A stretch of DNA of 64,000 bases from Bacillota bacterium (GTDB lineage: Bacteria > Bacillota > Clostridia > Oscillospirales > Ethanoligenentaceae), in contig JAEWAE010000024.1 of assembly GCA_023391835.1 (NCBI GenBank), positions 62,001 through 126,000 of the forward strand. The letters run 5' to 3'. Shown here one piece after another: positions 1 through 8,933 of the stretch. A program made the translations under genes and the position numbers. The notes beneath the pieces are model-generated. The model made no database searches. It was given only the letters and a program-made list of their open reading frames with translations, and was not told the DNA's origin. Within the stretch, counting starts at the first letter, position 1; the number at the start of each line of letters is the position of its first letter.

Positions 1-984
1 CGGCGGCTCTTCCGTCAGGCCCGCCGCCTTCATTCCATCCTTCACACCGGGCAGAATCGTGTGGGTAAACCAATCCACCTCGTTGTCGGTGCCGCGCAAA
101 GCTTCGCCCAGGCACACCATCAGCCCCACGTTGGGATAAGAGCGCACAAACTCCGCAATGGATTTGCGGGTATAGTCGCTCGTCAGCGCCGTGGGACGGG
201 TCTGGTGCAAATCCAGGCCATGCTTTTGGGCAAACGGCAGCGGTATATGGATATTGTAAAACTTCATCACGACCCATATGCCGCGCCGATCCGCTTCGGT
301 CGTCAGCCATGTGAAGGTTTCCGCATTGCGTCGGAACTGCTCTTCACCGACTTCCAGAGCCTCAGGGTAATCCGGCAGCCGCACCAGGGAGGAAAACGGA
401 TGCCCGCTCCATATGTAAAGCACGTTGGCACGCTGCTCTACCATGCGGTCGAGCACCCTTTCCCACAGGGCACGGTCATAAAACCAGGGAAAACGCTGCT
501 CCGTGATGGGGTATTCGTATGTCTGACGGGGAGGCTCGATTTTCGTCTTCTGAAGCCCGACAGCAATTCCCCGCAGTTGAAAGACCGGTGCATCCCCGTG
601 GGCAATCTCTTCTTCCACTCCGCCGTTTTCCTGTATCCGCCGGGCCAACTCCAGGCAGCCGTACAAAGCGCCGGAGGCGCTCCCCCCCGCGACCACGGTC
701 AGGCTGCCGGGCAGGGTCGCAATATAGTACCCCTCTTTTTCTGGAACCGGGCCGTTATACGCGAGCACCTCCTGCTTTTCCAGACGGTCGAGCACCGCCG
801 ACCGGCCGCGTATGCCCACATAGATTTTACGGCCGGCAAGGCTTCGGTAATCGTCGGGAAATTCGGACTCTTCCATATTCCGGGGCGAAAGCCTGCAGGC
901 GTGCAGGCTTTCGGCAACCCGCTCCATGCCGTATTCGATCCGCCGATTTCTTTCCGTCGGAAAAATAAGTGTGGTCATATTCAT
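1..984 (-). CDS. Large putative glycoside hydrolase, partial (C-terminus beyond window)
   Basis: An uninterrupted minus-strand frame of about 328 codons starts at ATG 984, preceded by a GGAGAG ribosome site, and runs off the left edge, so only the N-terminal part is seen. Residues 1-135 look like the small alpha/beta domain that precedes the barrel in GH20/GH67/GH115-type enzymes (TVVAGGSASGALYGCLELAR). A barrel-like part follows, with RANVLYIWSGHPF, ADRRGIWVVMKFYNIH and VGLMVCLGEALRG. No signal peptide is visible, which suggests a cytoplasmic enzyme. It is the third gene of an operon after GH95 and GH2, 42 bases behind the GH2 stop. A role on uronic-acid or amino-sugar side chains is possible, but the exact family and substrate cannot be fixed from this fragment. 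Confidence 0.7.
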   Translation of the reverse strand, partial: MNMTTLIFPTERNRRIEYGMERVAESLHACRLSPRNMEESEFPDDYRSLAGRKIYVGIRGRSAVLDRLEKQEVLAYNGPVPEKEGYYIATLPGSLTVVAGGSASGALYGCLELARRIQENGGVEEEIAHGDAPVFQLRGIAVGLQKTKIEPPRQTYEYPITEQRFPWFYDRALWERVLDRMVEQRANVLYIWSGHPFSSLVRLPDYPEALEVGEEQFRRNAETFTWLTTEADRRGIWVVMKFYNIHIPLPFAQKHGLDLHQTRPTALTSDYTRKSIAEFVRSYPNVGLMVCLGEALRGTDNEVDWFTHTILPGVKDGMKAAGLTEEPP

Positions 985-1026
985 TTCGTCATACTCTCCT
1001 GTCTTATCGTATATACGGATAAGCTC

Positions 1027-4000
1027 TCATGTGGGCGTATCCGTTTCCCCTCGCATGCGATGCTGCCCCATCAGCCACAGCAGCAGTCGGTCCAGCGCCG
1101 GATTGACCGACAGACGGCCTGCCAACGGCAGCGCGACGGCTGCAACCCGGCCGCCGCCAAAAGGCATCGCTCCCACCGCCGTCCGTTTGGGCTTGCCCGT
1201 TTCGGGCCCCGGCGGTCCGTAAGTAAACAGCAGCGGCTCCATGCCCGGGCAATCCACAAAGGCGTCGGCCGTGAAGTCGATCTGATCGGTATCTGCGTTG
1301 TACCAATAGGAAAAATCGTCCGGACGAAATCCCAGTGCGGTCAGCTTCATGTCGGGGGCCGCAAAATAGACCCCTCCGCGCACCCGGCAGGCAAACGTTT
1401 CGCTTCCGATCCCCCCCGCCATGACGCCCTGTGCGTCGCGGATAAATACGGCGCAGCCGTCCGCTTTCACCATATCCTGCACCGCGCCGCGCACGCTTTC
1501 GTATGCCTCGGGGGAGGATACCACCACCGTCCGGGAAGACTCTCCGCCGTCAAACGGCACCGCCGGGACTCCCAGCTCCTGCAGCATCGCCCGCGCCGGC
1601 GCGCCGACCCAGGCCACCGGCTGCCCCAGCCAAACGCTGCGTTCATATGTTTCAATAGAGAACCGGCATTCATCCAGCTTCCGGCCGTCCGAACAAAACA
1701 GGGCCGCATCCAGAAATACCGTTTCCCTGTTTGACACTGCAGGCAACTTGACGCACACCCTCCCCACACAGCCGGAGGCAACCGCCCCGATCCCGCATTT
1801 TTGCTCGTACGAAGCCACCGGCCGGTCTGAAGTCCGCAGCGTCACCACGGCAAGACAGTCACGCCGTTCCTGTGCCGTATCGTTCAGCAGCCATACCTCC
1901 GCCTCCACCATATCGCCCGCGTATGCCGTCCACCGGTCGCAGCGGATATGGATACGCAGCGGCTTTAGGCTGTCCGTCAGTGCGAAGTATCCGGGTTTCG
2001 GCACCCGATCCGCTCCGACCAAAGCCTTTATCCAGCCGGACGGCCATGCGTCGATCAGCAAGTGCACAGCCGTCGATACGATCCAGTCGGTGCGGCGGCG
2101 AAACGCATCCGTCATCAAGGCGGTAGCCCGGGCCTGATGCGCCTGGCTGTACGCGATCCAACTGCGGATATCCCGTTGTTCCGCAAACCAGTCGCCGTGC
2201 AATGCATAGGTCTGAGCCCTCACGATGCGGTCCGGCTTCCAGGGGTCTGCCGGGTGCGCGGGCAGCCAGCGGGACGGGTATCGCCGGCACATAAGCGCGT
2301 AACTGTCCAGCCCTTCCGTGCCGTATTCTCCGCAGCCGGTCTTCCAGCCCTTCCGAATCGCCGGCAGGTACCCCTTATACAGCTTTCCGAAAGGCAGGGC
2401 GTGATTGGTATACCACATGGTGTAGCAGTGAAAATCCGAAAGGCCCTCGGCCGTAGGCGGGTCGTAGTCACCCTCCACATTTTTGACCACCCGGTCGGGA
2501 TTCTCAATATAAATCATCCGCCGCGCCGCTGCAAAAAACGCTTCGAGCTCGTCGCGGAACAGGTGCCGATGTCCCTTTTCTTTCATCCGGCGAACGTATT
2601 TCGGCTCGTCCCCTGGCAGATCCCGCAGCACCATCGGCTCATTGATGAGCGACACCATGACGGTGGACGGATGGCTGCGGATCAGACGTTCCATCTCACC
2701 GACCTGCCGCAGCGCCTCGGCCGTCTGATTGCGCCGCAGAAATCCGAAAAGAGGAAAATCGCATTGATGCATCATGCCGAGCATATCGAAATACTCGTAG
2801 ATCTCCTCCTGCACGGGCCGCTGAGTCACCCGATAATAATTGAGATGTGCCAGCTTGGCGATCAGGATGTCGTCCGTAAGCTGCCGGTAGTCCTCGCGCA
2901 TCACACACTGCTGCAGATGCCCCATTTCGTTTGCGCCCCGCAGCACGATCGGCTGGTTATTAAGAAAGAGCGATCCCTTGGGGTCGGCGCTTTCATCCAT
3001 ATGGAATTTGCGCATACCGAACGTGACGTCCCGGCAGTCAATCCGCGCCCCTGTGTGCAGCAGCCTCACCCGCGCCGTATACAGCCACGGCTCGTCCGGG
3101 CCCCACAGGCGGAACGGGGGCATGTCGACCCGATAGCGGTATTCGTTCTGCCCCGGCCCCATATACCCGGCGGCAAAGCGATGAGTTTTGGGTCCTCCGC
3201 CGGAAAAATTACGGGGCCGGATCTCGATTTCCACGACGAAATTCCGAAGGACGCGGGCAAATCGGTTGTAAATGCCCACCCGGAATTCCACGGTTTTCCG
3301 GTCGATATCCGGCCGGGCAAATACGTCGGTGACACACTCGGCCGCCCGTTCCTCGATACACACCGGCTGATAGATGCCGGCTCCGGGGGGGCAGTGGTGC
3401 CAGCCGGTGTCCGGATTATCCCAGCCCGGGCCCGTAGCGGCGTAGATTTTATCTCCGTCCAGCGGGGTACCGTCCACACCCAGAATGCTGTAATCATTTT
3501 TGACCTCGACCAGCAGCTCGTTGTGCGGCTGCAAACAGTCGGTGATATCCATCTCAAACGGTGCGAAAAAGCCCTCGTGACTGCCCGCCAGACGACGGTT
3601 GACATAGACGTTCGCCCGGTAATCCACCCCTTTGAAGACGAGAAACACCGCTCGGCCGCTTGGAAGCGGCAGTCCTGACCATTCAAATGTGGTGCGGTAA
3701 TAGCCCGTCCATCGTCCCGCTTCTCCGGCGGGGCCGCGGTAATCGGGCAGGGTGACGGTTTCCCATTTTCCCCCGCCGGCCAACGCGTCGTCGAAGTCGC
3801 GGCCGGACGATTCCGCATAACGGAAGTCCATTTCCCGTATTTCTTCCCTGCGGCGCAAAGGCTCCGCCGGCGGCACCAGATTTTGCATAAACGGGCGGTA
3901 CTGTCGGCGCAATCCTTCCAGCCCTGCTTGAAATTGCCGCAGGCGCTCCTCATACGACGGCTCCGCCACGGCGGCGGCCTGCCGCTCCGAAGGCGTCAGC

Positions 4001-4101
4001 ACATCCGGTGACCGGGCCGGAGGCTCGATTTCCCGCATTCCATCTTTTTCGGTCAGATGCTGGGTCAGCGCGATATCCGCAAACACATCATGATTTTCCA
4101 T
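1027..4101 (-). CDS. Glycoside hydrolase family 2 protein (beta-galactosidase/beta-glucuronidase type)
   Basis: This 1024-residue protein has the GH2 order: a jelly-roll sugar-binding domain at about 90-250 (YRANVYVNRRLAGSHEGFFAPFE), an immunoglobulin-like domain at about 255-365, and a TIM barrel from about 365 (VLRGANEMGH). The probable acid/base is Glu488 in SLINEP and the probable nucleophile is Glu592 in GEYGTEG. A further domain follows at the C-terminus. GH2 enzymes remove beta-linked galactose, glucuronate or mannose from non-reducing ends, and the sequence alone does not settle which. No signal peptide is seen. The start at 4101 has GGAGG upstream, and the GH95 stop codon overlaps that ribosome site with only 12 bases between the genes, so the two are probably co-translated. 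An N-terminal extension of about 85 residues, charged and proline-rich, is longer than usual. Confidence 0.9.
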   Translation of the reverse strand: MENHDVFADIALTQHLTEKDGMREIEPPARSPDVLTPSERQAAAVAEPSYEERLRQFQAGLEGLRRQYRPFMQNLVPPAEPLRRREEIREMDFRYAESSGRDFDDALAGGGKWETVTLPDYRGPAGEAGRWTGYYRTTFEWSGLPLPSGRAVFLVFKGVDYRANVYVNRRLAGSHEGFFAPFEMDITDCLQPHNELLVEVKNDYSILGVDGTPLDGDKIYAATGPGWDNPDTGWHHCPPGAGIYQPVCIEERAAECVTDVFARPDIDRKTVEFRVGIYNRFARVLRNFVVEIEIRPRNFSGGGPKTHRFAAGYMGPGQNEYRYRVDMPPFRLWGPDEPWLYTARVRLLHTGARIDCRDVTFGMRKFHMDESADPKGSLFLNNQPIVLRGANEMGHLQQCVMREDYRQLTDDILIAKLAHLNYYRVTQRPVQEEIYEYFDMLGMMHQCDFPLFGFLRRNQTAEALRQVGEMERLIRSHPSTVMVSLINEPMVLRDLPGDEPKYVRRMKEKGHRHLFRDELEAFFAAARRMIYIENPDRVVKNVEGDYDPPTAEGLSDFHCYTMWYTNHALPFGKLYKGYLPAIRKGWKTGCGEYGTEGLDSYALMCRRYPSRWLPAHPADPWKPDRIVRAQTYALHGDWFAEQRDIRSWIAYSQAHQARATALMTDAFRRRTDWIVSTAVHLLIDAWPSGWIKALVGADRVPKPGYFALTDSLKPLRIHIRCDRWTAYAGDMVEAEVWLLNDTAQERRDCLAVVTLRTSDRPVASYEQKCGIGAVASGCVGRVCVKLPAVSNRETVFLDAALFCSDGRKLDECRFSIETYERSVWLGQPVAWVGAPARAMLQELGVPAVPFDGGESSRTVVVSSPEAYESVRGAVQDMVKADGCAVFIRDAQGVMAGGIGSETFACRVRGGVYFAAPDMKLTALGFRPDDFSYWYNADTDQIDFTADAFVDCPGMEPLLFTYGPPGPETGKPKRTAVGAMPFGGGRVAAVALPLAGRLSVNPALDRLLLWLMGQHRMRGETDTPT

Positions 4102-4113
4102 TCGGCGGCCTCC

Positions 4114-6408
4114 TTACTTTTGCGGTTCGATCCGATACCATTCCCCCGCCCGGGCGGAAAAAGACAGCAGCGAACCCGACTGCATCCGGGCAACCTTCAC
4201 CGGCTGATTCCGACATGTGACCTGCAGCGGCCGGTCGGTGCCGATACGGCACGGTCCGTTACACCCGGCCGTCACATCCGCCTGGGCCAGCATGCCGTCG
4301 CGCCAGTAAATATCGACCGTAAATCCGCCTCGGGCACGCAGACCGGTCACATGCCCCGTCTTCCACGCCCGGGGGAGCGCCGGCAAAAAGCGCATAAAAC
4401 CGGCGTGACTTTGCAGCAGCATCTCGGCCACCGCCGCCGTGCCGCCGAAATTGCCGTCGATCTGGAACGGCGGATGGGTGTCGAGCATATTGGGCAGCGT
4501 CGAGAGACGAATGAGCGCCTGCAGATTTTCCAAAGCCCGCTCCCCGTCGTGGAGCCGGGCAAAGCAGTTTATCAGCCAGGCACGGCTCCAGCCGGTGCGC
4601 CCGCCGCCTGCGGCCAGACGCCTTTCCAGACTGACCCTTGCCGCTTCCGCGAGCCACGCGTTCTTTTCCGGCGTGATCAGATCGCCGGGGCATAACCCGA
4701 ACAAATGGGAAACATGCCGGTGACCCGGCTGTGCTTCTTCATAATCTCCCCGCCATTCCATCAACTGGCCATGCCGGCCGACTGAAATTCCGGGCAGCCG
4801 ACCCAGAATTTGCTGCAGCACATGAACGAAATCGTCATCCACGCGCAGGATATCCGCCGCCCGGATGCACTTTTCGAGCAATTCGCGCAGGATTTCCACA
4901 TCCATCGCCGGTCCCATGCACAGCGTGCCCTGCGTGCCATCCGGCAGAATATAGGTGTTTTCCGGCGAAACCGACGGGCCGGTAACCAGCTCTCCCTGGG
5001 GGCTCTCGGTCAGATAGTCGACGAAAAATTCGGCGGCTTCCCGCATCACCGGGTATGCGCGGCTGCGCAGGAAATCCACGTTGCCGCCGAACGCATAATG
5101 CTCCCACATATGCAGGCTCAACCAGGCCGCACCCATGACCCAGTATGGTGAAGAATCATACAGGATGCCAACAATGGCCGTATCCGCCCACATATCGGTA
5201 TTGTGGTGTGCGACGAACCCGCGACAATGGTAAACTTCCCTGGCCGTCTTGCGCCCATTTTTCCGCATGCGTTCCAGCAGGTCGAACAGTGGTTCATGGC
5301 ATTCCGCAAGGTTAGTGACCTCCGCCGGCCAATAATTCATTTCAAGATTGATATTCAGCGTATACATGGAGCCCCACGGAGGCGTACAACTGTCGTTCCA
5401 TACTCCCTGCAAGTTGGCCGGGAGGCTTCCCGGCCGGGAACTGGATATCATCAGGTAGCGCCCAAACCGGAAATACATGCCGATGAGCTCCGGGTCGTCC
5501 TCCCCGCTGCGAAACCGTTCCAGCCGCTCGTCGGTGGGCATTTGCTTCGCCGACTGGGGCGAATGGCCCAAATCCAGATCGACCCGTGTGGTGAGCGAGC
5601 GGAAATCCCGGATGTGCCGCAATTTGAGCTGGGTATATCGATATTTTGACGCCTGGGTGAGCTGCGCGACACAGACTTTTTCCGGGTCTTCTTCCCGGAA
5701 AGTCGTATTCGCCGCGATCCGCAGCGTGACCGAGTCGGCGTGATCGACACGCAAAAAGCCGCCCAATGCGCTTACTTCGCCGCTTTGAGCCTCCGCCTCC
5801 AGCATGCAGGCATATCGCACACCGTCCGGCCCGCACTGTCCTTTCATGCAGATGCGTCGTTCCCCGCAGCGAAAGGTCGGTTCATCCATAGGGTGCCGCA
5901 GTAGCGTGGCCTGAAATGTCAGCGCACCGGGGCGGTCGCAGGTCAGACGCACGACGATCACTTGATCCGGCTGGCTGGCAAATATCTCCCGGCGAAAGGT
6001 CACGCCGCCGCTCAAATAGGTCACCTCGGCAACACCCTCCGCTATATCCAGCCTGCGGATGTAATCCGAAACGTCTTTATGGCCGAAATACAGACGCAGA
6101 TCGCACAGCGGCTGGTAGACGCAGCAGTGCGGCGGGATAGACGTCATCGTCATGCGGGCCAGTTCGGCCGCCTTGTCCGGCCGATTGGCAAACAGCAGCC
6201 AGCGAATCTCATCGATATGCGCCGCCGCATCCGGATTATTTCGGTCGCGGGGGCCGCCATACCAGACCGAGTCCTCGTTGAGCTGTAATGTTTCCACATC
6301 GGTGCGGCCGAATACCATCGCACCCAGCCGGCCGTTCCCGATTGGCAGCGCATGTTCCCAAGTGTGAGCCGGCTGTCGGTACCACAGTGTGGAGAGTACG
6401 TTTTTCAT
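4114..6408 (-). CDS. Glycoside hydrolase family 95 (alpha-L-fucosidase/alpha-L-galactosidase)
   Basis: The 764-residue product starts WYRQPAHTWEHALPIGNGRLGAMVFG and contains LQLNEDSVWYGG, which are hallmarks of the GH95 N-terminal beta-domain. The (alpha/alpha)6 part carries NYWPAEVTNL, HHNTDMWAD (the Asn pair region of the active site), MEWRGDYE and QIDGNFGGTAAVAEMLLQSH, all typical of the family. GH95 enzymes invert alpha-linked L-fucose or L-galactose; in rhamnogalacturonan II degradation a GH95 acts as alpha-L-galactosidase. ATG 6408 is preferred because AAGGAAG lies about 10 bases upstream; a longer in-frame start at 6495 has no good ribosome site. No signal peptide is present. This is the first gene of the minus-strand operon, divergent from an AraC regulator that probably controls it. 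Confidence 0.93.
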   Translation of the reverse strand: MKNVLSTLWYRQPAHTWEHALPIGNGRLGAMVFGRTDVETLQLNEDSVWYGGPRDRNNPDAAAHIDEIRWLLFANRPDKAAELARMTMTSIPPHCCVYQPLCDLRLYFGHKDVSDYIRRLDIAEGVAEVTYLSGGVTFRREIFASQPDQVIVVRLTCDRPGALTFQATLLRHPMDEPTFRCGERRICMKGQCGPDGVRYACMLEAEAQSGEVSALGGFLRVDHADSVTLRIAANTTFREEDPEKVCVAQLTQASKYRYTQLKLRHIRDFRSLTTRVDLDLGHSPQSAKQMPTDERLERFRSGEDDPELIGMYFRFGRYLMISSSRPGSLPANLQGVWNDSCTPPWGSMYTLNINLEMNYWPAEVTNLAECHEPLFDLLERMRKNGRKTAREVYHCRGFVAHHNTDMWADTAIVGILYDSSPYWVMGAAWLSLHMWEHYAFGGNVDFLRSRAYPVMREAAEFFVDYLTESPQGELVTGPSVSPENTYILPDGTQGTLCMGPAMDVEILRELLEKCIRAADILRVDDDFVHVLQQILGRLPGISVGRHGQLMEWRGDYEEAQPGHRHVSHLFGLCPGDLITPEKNAWLAEAARVSLERRLAAGGGRTGWSRAWLINCFARLHDGERALENLQALIRLSTLPNMLDTHPPFQIDGNFGGTAAVAEMLLQSHAGFMRFLPALPRAWKTGHVTGLRARGGFTVDIYWRDGMLAQADVTAGCNGPCRIGTDRPLQVTCRNQPVKVARMQSGSLLSFSARAGEWYRIEPQK

Positions 6409-6569
6409 GCCGTCATCTTCCTTTTTTAAAAGGCCTTCTCCGCTTCGAAGGTATAAGAATTGATATTCATCCCGCCCGGCGGCCGGATAATCCAAAACAT
6501 ACGCTGGTCTTTTGTAGAATGACGATGCCCCAAGCGGGCGGTTTTAGTGTTTCGGCGGTCGGTATATGG

Positions 6570-6575
6570 TATAAT
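6570..6575 (+). promoter_or_regulatory. -10 element TATAAT for the AraC gene at 6607
   Basis: A perfect TATAAT lies 32 bases before the TTG start at 6607. It falls inside the longer open frame that begins with GTG 6547, so that longer start would lie upstream of the transcript. No good -35 box is visible at 17 bases, which fits activation by a regulator. Confidence 0.55.
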
Positions 6576-6606
6576 GAAAGCCATAGGCTGCAAGGAGGCG
6601 ATCGAC

Positions 6607-7467
6607 TTGGGTGAGCTCCTCGGTGTGACGAAAACGGGGGATCTGCGCATCCGCTATACTGACTCCGTAGTCCCCGAGTCGACGCATTTCCGTCATTTCC
6701 ACGACACATATGAGCTCAACCTTTTTATCCGGGCCGACATCCACGTGTTCGTGCAAAACACCGACTATCGGGTCGCCGGCGGTGACATGCTTTTTGTCAA
6801 CGAATTCGACATCCACAGCTATACTTATTGCCGAATGCCGCATTACACCCGATATGTGCTGAATTTCAAGCGGGAATTCATCGCCCCTTTGCTGGAAACC
6901 CTCCATGTCGACACCCTGCTGGATGAGATGGGCCGCATGCCGGTCAAAATGATTCACCTGAATGTCAAACAGCTGATCGAGATGGAGTCGCTTTGTGGCC
7001 GGATTCTGGAGGCAAGTCATCAGGCGGACATATCCGGCAGCCCCTTGGCCCGCGCCAAAACCATGGCTCTGCTGCAGGTCATTATTCTGCGCTTTTACGA
7101 GCTGATGCGAGAACGGAACCGGCTGGAAAAAAAGCAGGAAGCTCCGACGCTTTCGCAGAAAATCCTCCGTTATATCGACGAAAACTTCGCGCAGGAAATC
7201 CGGTTGGATACGCTGGAAAAGATCTTTTTTGCCAACAAGTTTTATATCAGCCACGTTTTCAAGTGCGACACCGGGTTTTCCGTCATCGAGTACCTGCAGT
7301 ACCGGCGCATTGCCGAGGCGCAGAAGCGAATCAAATCCACCGATCATTCTCTCATCGACATCTGTCTGGAATGTGGATTCAACAACGTCCAAAATTTCTA
7401 CCGGGTCTTCAAAAAGGTCGCCGGCATCACACCCCGTCAGTATCTGGAATCGCTTTCTCAGAAATAA
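6607..7467 (+). CDS. AraC family transcriptional regulator
   Basis: This 286-residue protein has an N-terminal cupin-like sensing domain (HFRHFHDTYELNLFIRADIHVFV, GGDMLFVNEFDIHSY). Two helix-turn-helix motifs follow in the last 100 residues (LDTLEKIFFANKFYISHVFKCDTGFSVIEYL and DICLECGFNNVQNFYRVFKKVAGITPRQYL), which is the classic AraC/XylS pattern. The TTG start at 6607 sits 8 bases behind AAGGAGG and is downstream of a TATAAT box, so it is preferred over GTG 6547. It is divergent from the GH95-GH2 operon and upstream of the CE15 gene, which are its likely targets. The inducer is unknown, probably a mono- or oligosaccharide released by those enzymes. Confidence 0.92.
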   Translation: MGELLGVTKTGDLRIRYTDSVVPESTHFRHFHDTYELNLFIRADIHVFVQNTDYRVAGGDMLFVNEFDIHSYTYCRMPHYTRYVLNFKREFIAPLLETLHVDTLLDEMGRMPVKMIHLNVKQLIEMESLCGRILEASHQADISGSPLARAKTMALLQVIILRFYELMRERNRLEKKQEAPTLSQKILRYIDENFAQEIRLDTLEKIFFANKFYISHVFKCDTGFSVIEYLQYRRIAEAQKRIKSTDHSLIDICLECGFNNVQNFYRVFKKVAGITPRQYLESLSQK

Positions 7468-7550
7468 ATTCAGCGTTAATTGTATATTAGCTAAAATAAA
7501 CCGGCATGTCTTCAATAATATTGCGCGTTTTGCCAGCATGTCACCGATCT

Positions 7551-7567
7551 TGCGGTAATATACCGCA
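7551..7567. promoter_or_regulatory. Operator-like palindrome upstream of CE15 gene
   Basis: TGCGGTA and TACCGCA form a perfect inverted repeat with 3 central bases (ATA), 26 bases upstream of the -35 box of the CE15 promoter. The position suits an activator or repressor site. No second copy was noticed in the window. Confidence 0.4.
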
Positions 7568-7592
7568 GCGGAGTGGAAACACCCATGCGTCA

Positions 7593-7621
7593 TTGTTTTT
7601 TTCATGCGCCCTTGCTATAAT
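7593..7621 (+). promoter_or_regulatory. Sigma-70 type promoter for the CE15 gene
   Basis: TTGTTT at 7593-7598, a 17-base spacer and TATAAT at 7616-7621 lie 54 bases upstream of the ATG at 7675. Confidence 0.6.
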
Positions 7622-7674
7622 GGGAGCCAAATTTGATCCCGCGGTGCGGGATCGGGAAGCGGGGGAACGATGTA

Positions 7675-8859
7675 ATGGCCGAGACTTGGACATTTCCTTC
7701 GGATAAACCCGGGCATATCGAGCGGGAACTTCCGGATCCTTTTCGGAAAGCAGACGGCAGCCGTGTGCGGGACCCGTCGGAATGGGCACATCAGCGCGAC
7801 TATCTCAAGGCCATGCTGGCCCATTTTCTGTACGGGCGGGTGCCGCCCCCGCCGGGCAATCTGACCGCCGTAAAAACTAAAAGCGAGCTGCTTTATGCCG
7901 GCCGGGCACTGCGTGAAACGTTTTGCCTGTGCGGCGGGCCGCAGGAAAAAGTCCGACTTGACCTGACGGTCGTGCGTCCAAATCGGCCGGGCCGCTGCCC
8001 CATCATCGTTTGGAACGACGCCGGCGATACCGGCCGACCGGCCGGGTGCTGCCCCGTCGAAGAGAAAGCCGTATGCCGGATGGGCTATGGTATCGCCGCC
8101 TTTGACCGCACACAGGCCGCGGCGGACAGCCCCTCCTATGCCGCCGACGGCTTCGCGGCGGCGTATCCGGCGTACGACTGGCGCGTGATTGCCATATGGG
8201 GATGGGCCCAGAGCCGGGTCGTGGATTTCCTGCTGACCACCGATTTCGCCGACCCTGCCTGGCTGATCGCCACCGGTTTTTCGCGCGGTGGGAAAACGGC
8301 TCTTTACGCCGCCGCCTTTGACGAACGCTTTGCCGTGTGCGCCGCCGTAGGCTCCGGATGCTGCGGCGGTGGATGCCTGCGTTTTCAAGGGGACCGTCTG
8401 GGGCCGCGGGACGGCGTCTGCGAAACACTGGGGGTGATCACACACCCCCGCCGGTTCCGCTACTGGTTCCTCGACCGGGCGGCGTCGTACGGTTTCCCCA
8501 GCACGACACCCATGACAGGCGACGAGGCTCTGTTGCCTTTTGACATGCACTTCCTTAAAGCGTTGATCGCTCCGCGTGCGCTGATCACACTGGATGGGCT
8601 GGACGACACATGGTCGAATCCTTATGGCACCCAACTGACCTGGCGGGCCGCGGCGGAGGTCTATCGTTTTCTCGGGGTACCGAATAGAAATGCCATGCAC
8701 TTCCGGGAGGGAGGTCACGCGTATACCGCTTCCGATTGGGAGACTGTGCTGGATTTCTGCGAATCCATGCGGGGCGGGCGGCCCATGCAGATTCCGGTCA
8801 AAACGTTCATCGAATCGGAGCCCCGCGTCCATTTCGATTGGAAAATGCCGGGAGCCTGA
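7675..8859 (+). CDS. CE15-type glucuronoyl esterase (alpha/beta hydrolase)
   Basis: The 394-residue protein has the alpha/beta-hydrolase fold of carbohydrate esterase family 15. It shows the nucleophile elbow GFSRGGKTAL (Ser203), the conserved region WGWAQSRVVDFL before it, DGLDDTWSNPYGT, and the catalytic-histidine loop REGGHAYTASDW (His348). CE15 enzymes cleave esters of glucuronic acid (lignin or methyl esters in the characterised cases). ATG 7675 follows a purine-rich GGGGGAACG. No signal peptide is present, which is unusual because characterised CE15 proteins are mostly secreted; here the substrate may be an imported glucuronate ester. The gene stands alone, with its own promoter and a strong bidirectional terminator directly after it. 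Confidence 0.82.
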   Translation: MAETWTFPSDKPGHIERELPDPFRKADGSRVRDPSEWAHQRDYLKAMLAHFLYGRVPPPPGNLTAVKTKSELLYAGRALRETFCLCGGPQEKVRLDLTVVRPNRPGRCPIIVWNDAGDTGRPAGCCPVEEKAVCRMGYGIAAFDRTQAAADSPSYAADGFAAAYPAYDWRVIAIWGWAQSRVVDFLLTTDFADPAWLIATGFSRGGKTALYAAAFDERFAVCAAVGSGCCGGGCLRFQGDRLGPRDGVCETLGVITHPRRFRYWFLDRAASYGFPSTTPMTGDEALLPFDMHFLKALIAPRALITLDGLDDTWSNPYGTQLTWRAAAEVYRFLGVPNRNAMHFREGGHAYTASDWETVLDFCESMRGGRPMQIPVKTFIESEPRVHFDWKMPGA

Positions 8860-8880
8860 CGACCACGCTGCCGTGCGTGT

Positions 8881-8924
8881 ATAAAAAGCAGCCGCATTGC
8901 ATAGACAATGCGGCTGCTTTTTAT
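8881..8924. terminator. Bidirectional rho-independent terminator
   Basis: A perfect 19-bp stem (8881-8899 with 8906-8924) closes on a 6-base loop and is flanked by A and T runs. It sits between the convergent CE15 and oxidoreductase genes and can stop transcription from both sides. Confidence 0.93.
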
Positions 8925-8933
8925 ACGGCCGGC

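Noticed and set aside
61..1734. Long open frame on the plus strand over the first glycosidase genes
   Set aside because: It lies antisense to two well-supported minus-strand genes, and its composition (rich in Arg, His, Pro) is typical of shadow frames in G+C-rich DNA.
6547..6606. Longer start (GTG 6547) for the AraC gene
   Set aside because: A TATAAT promoter box lies inside this stretch, and TTG 6607 has a much better ribosome site.
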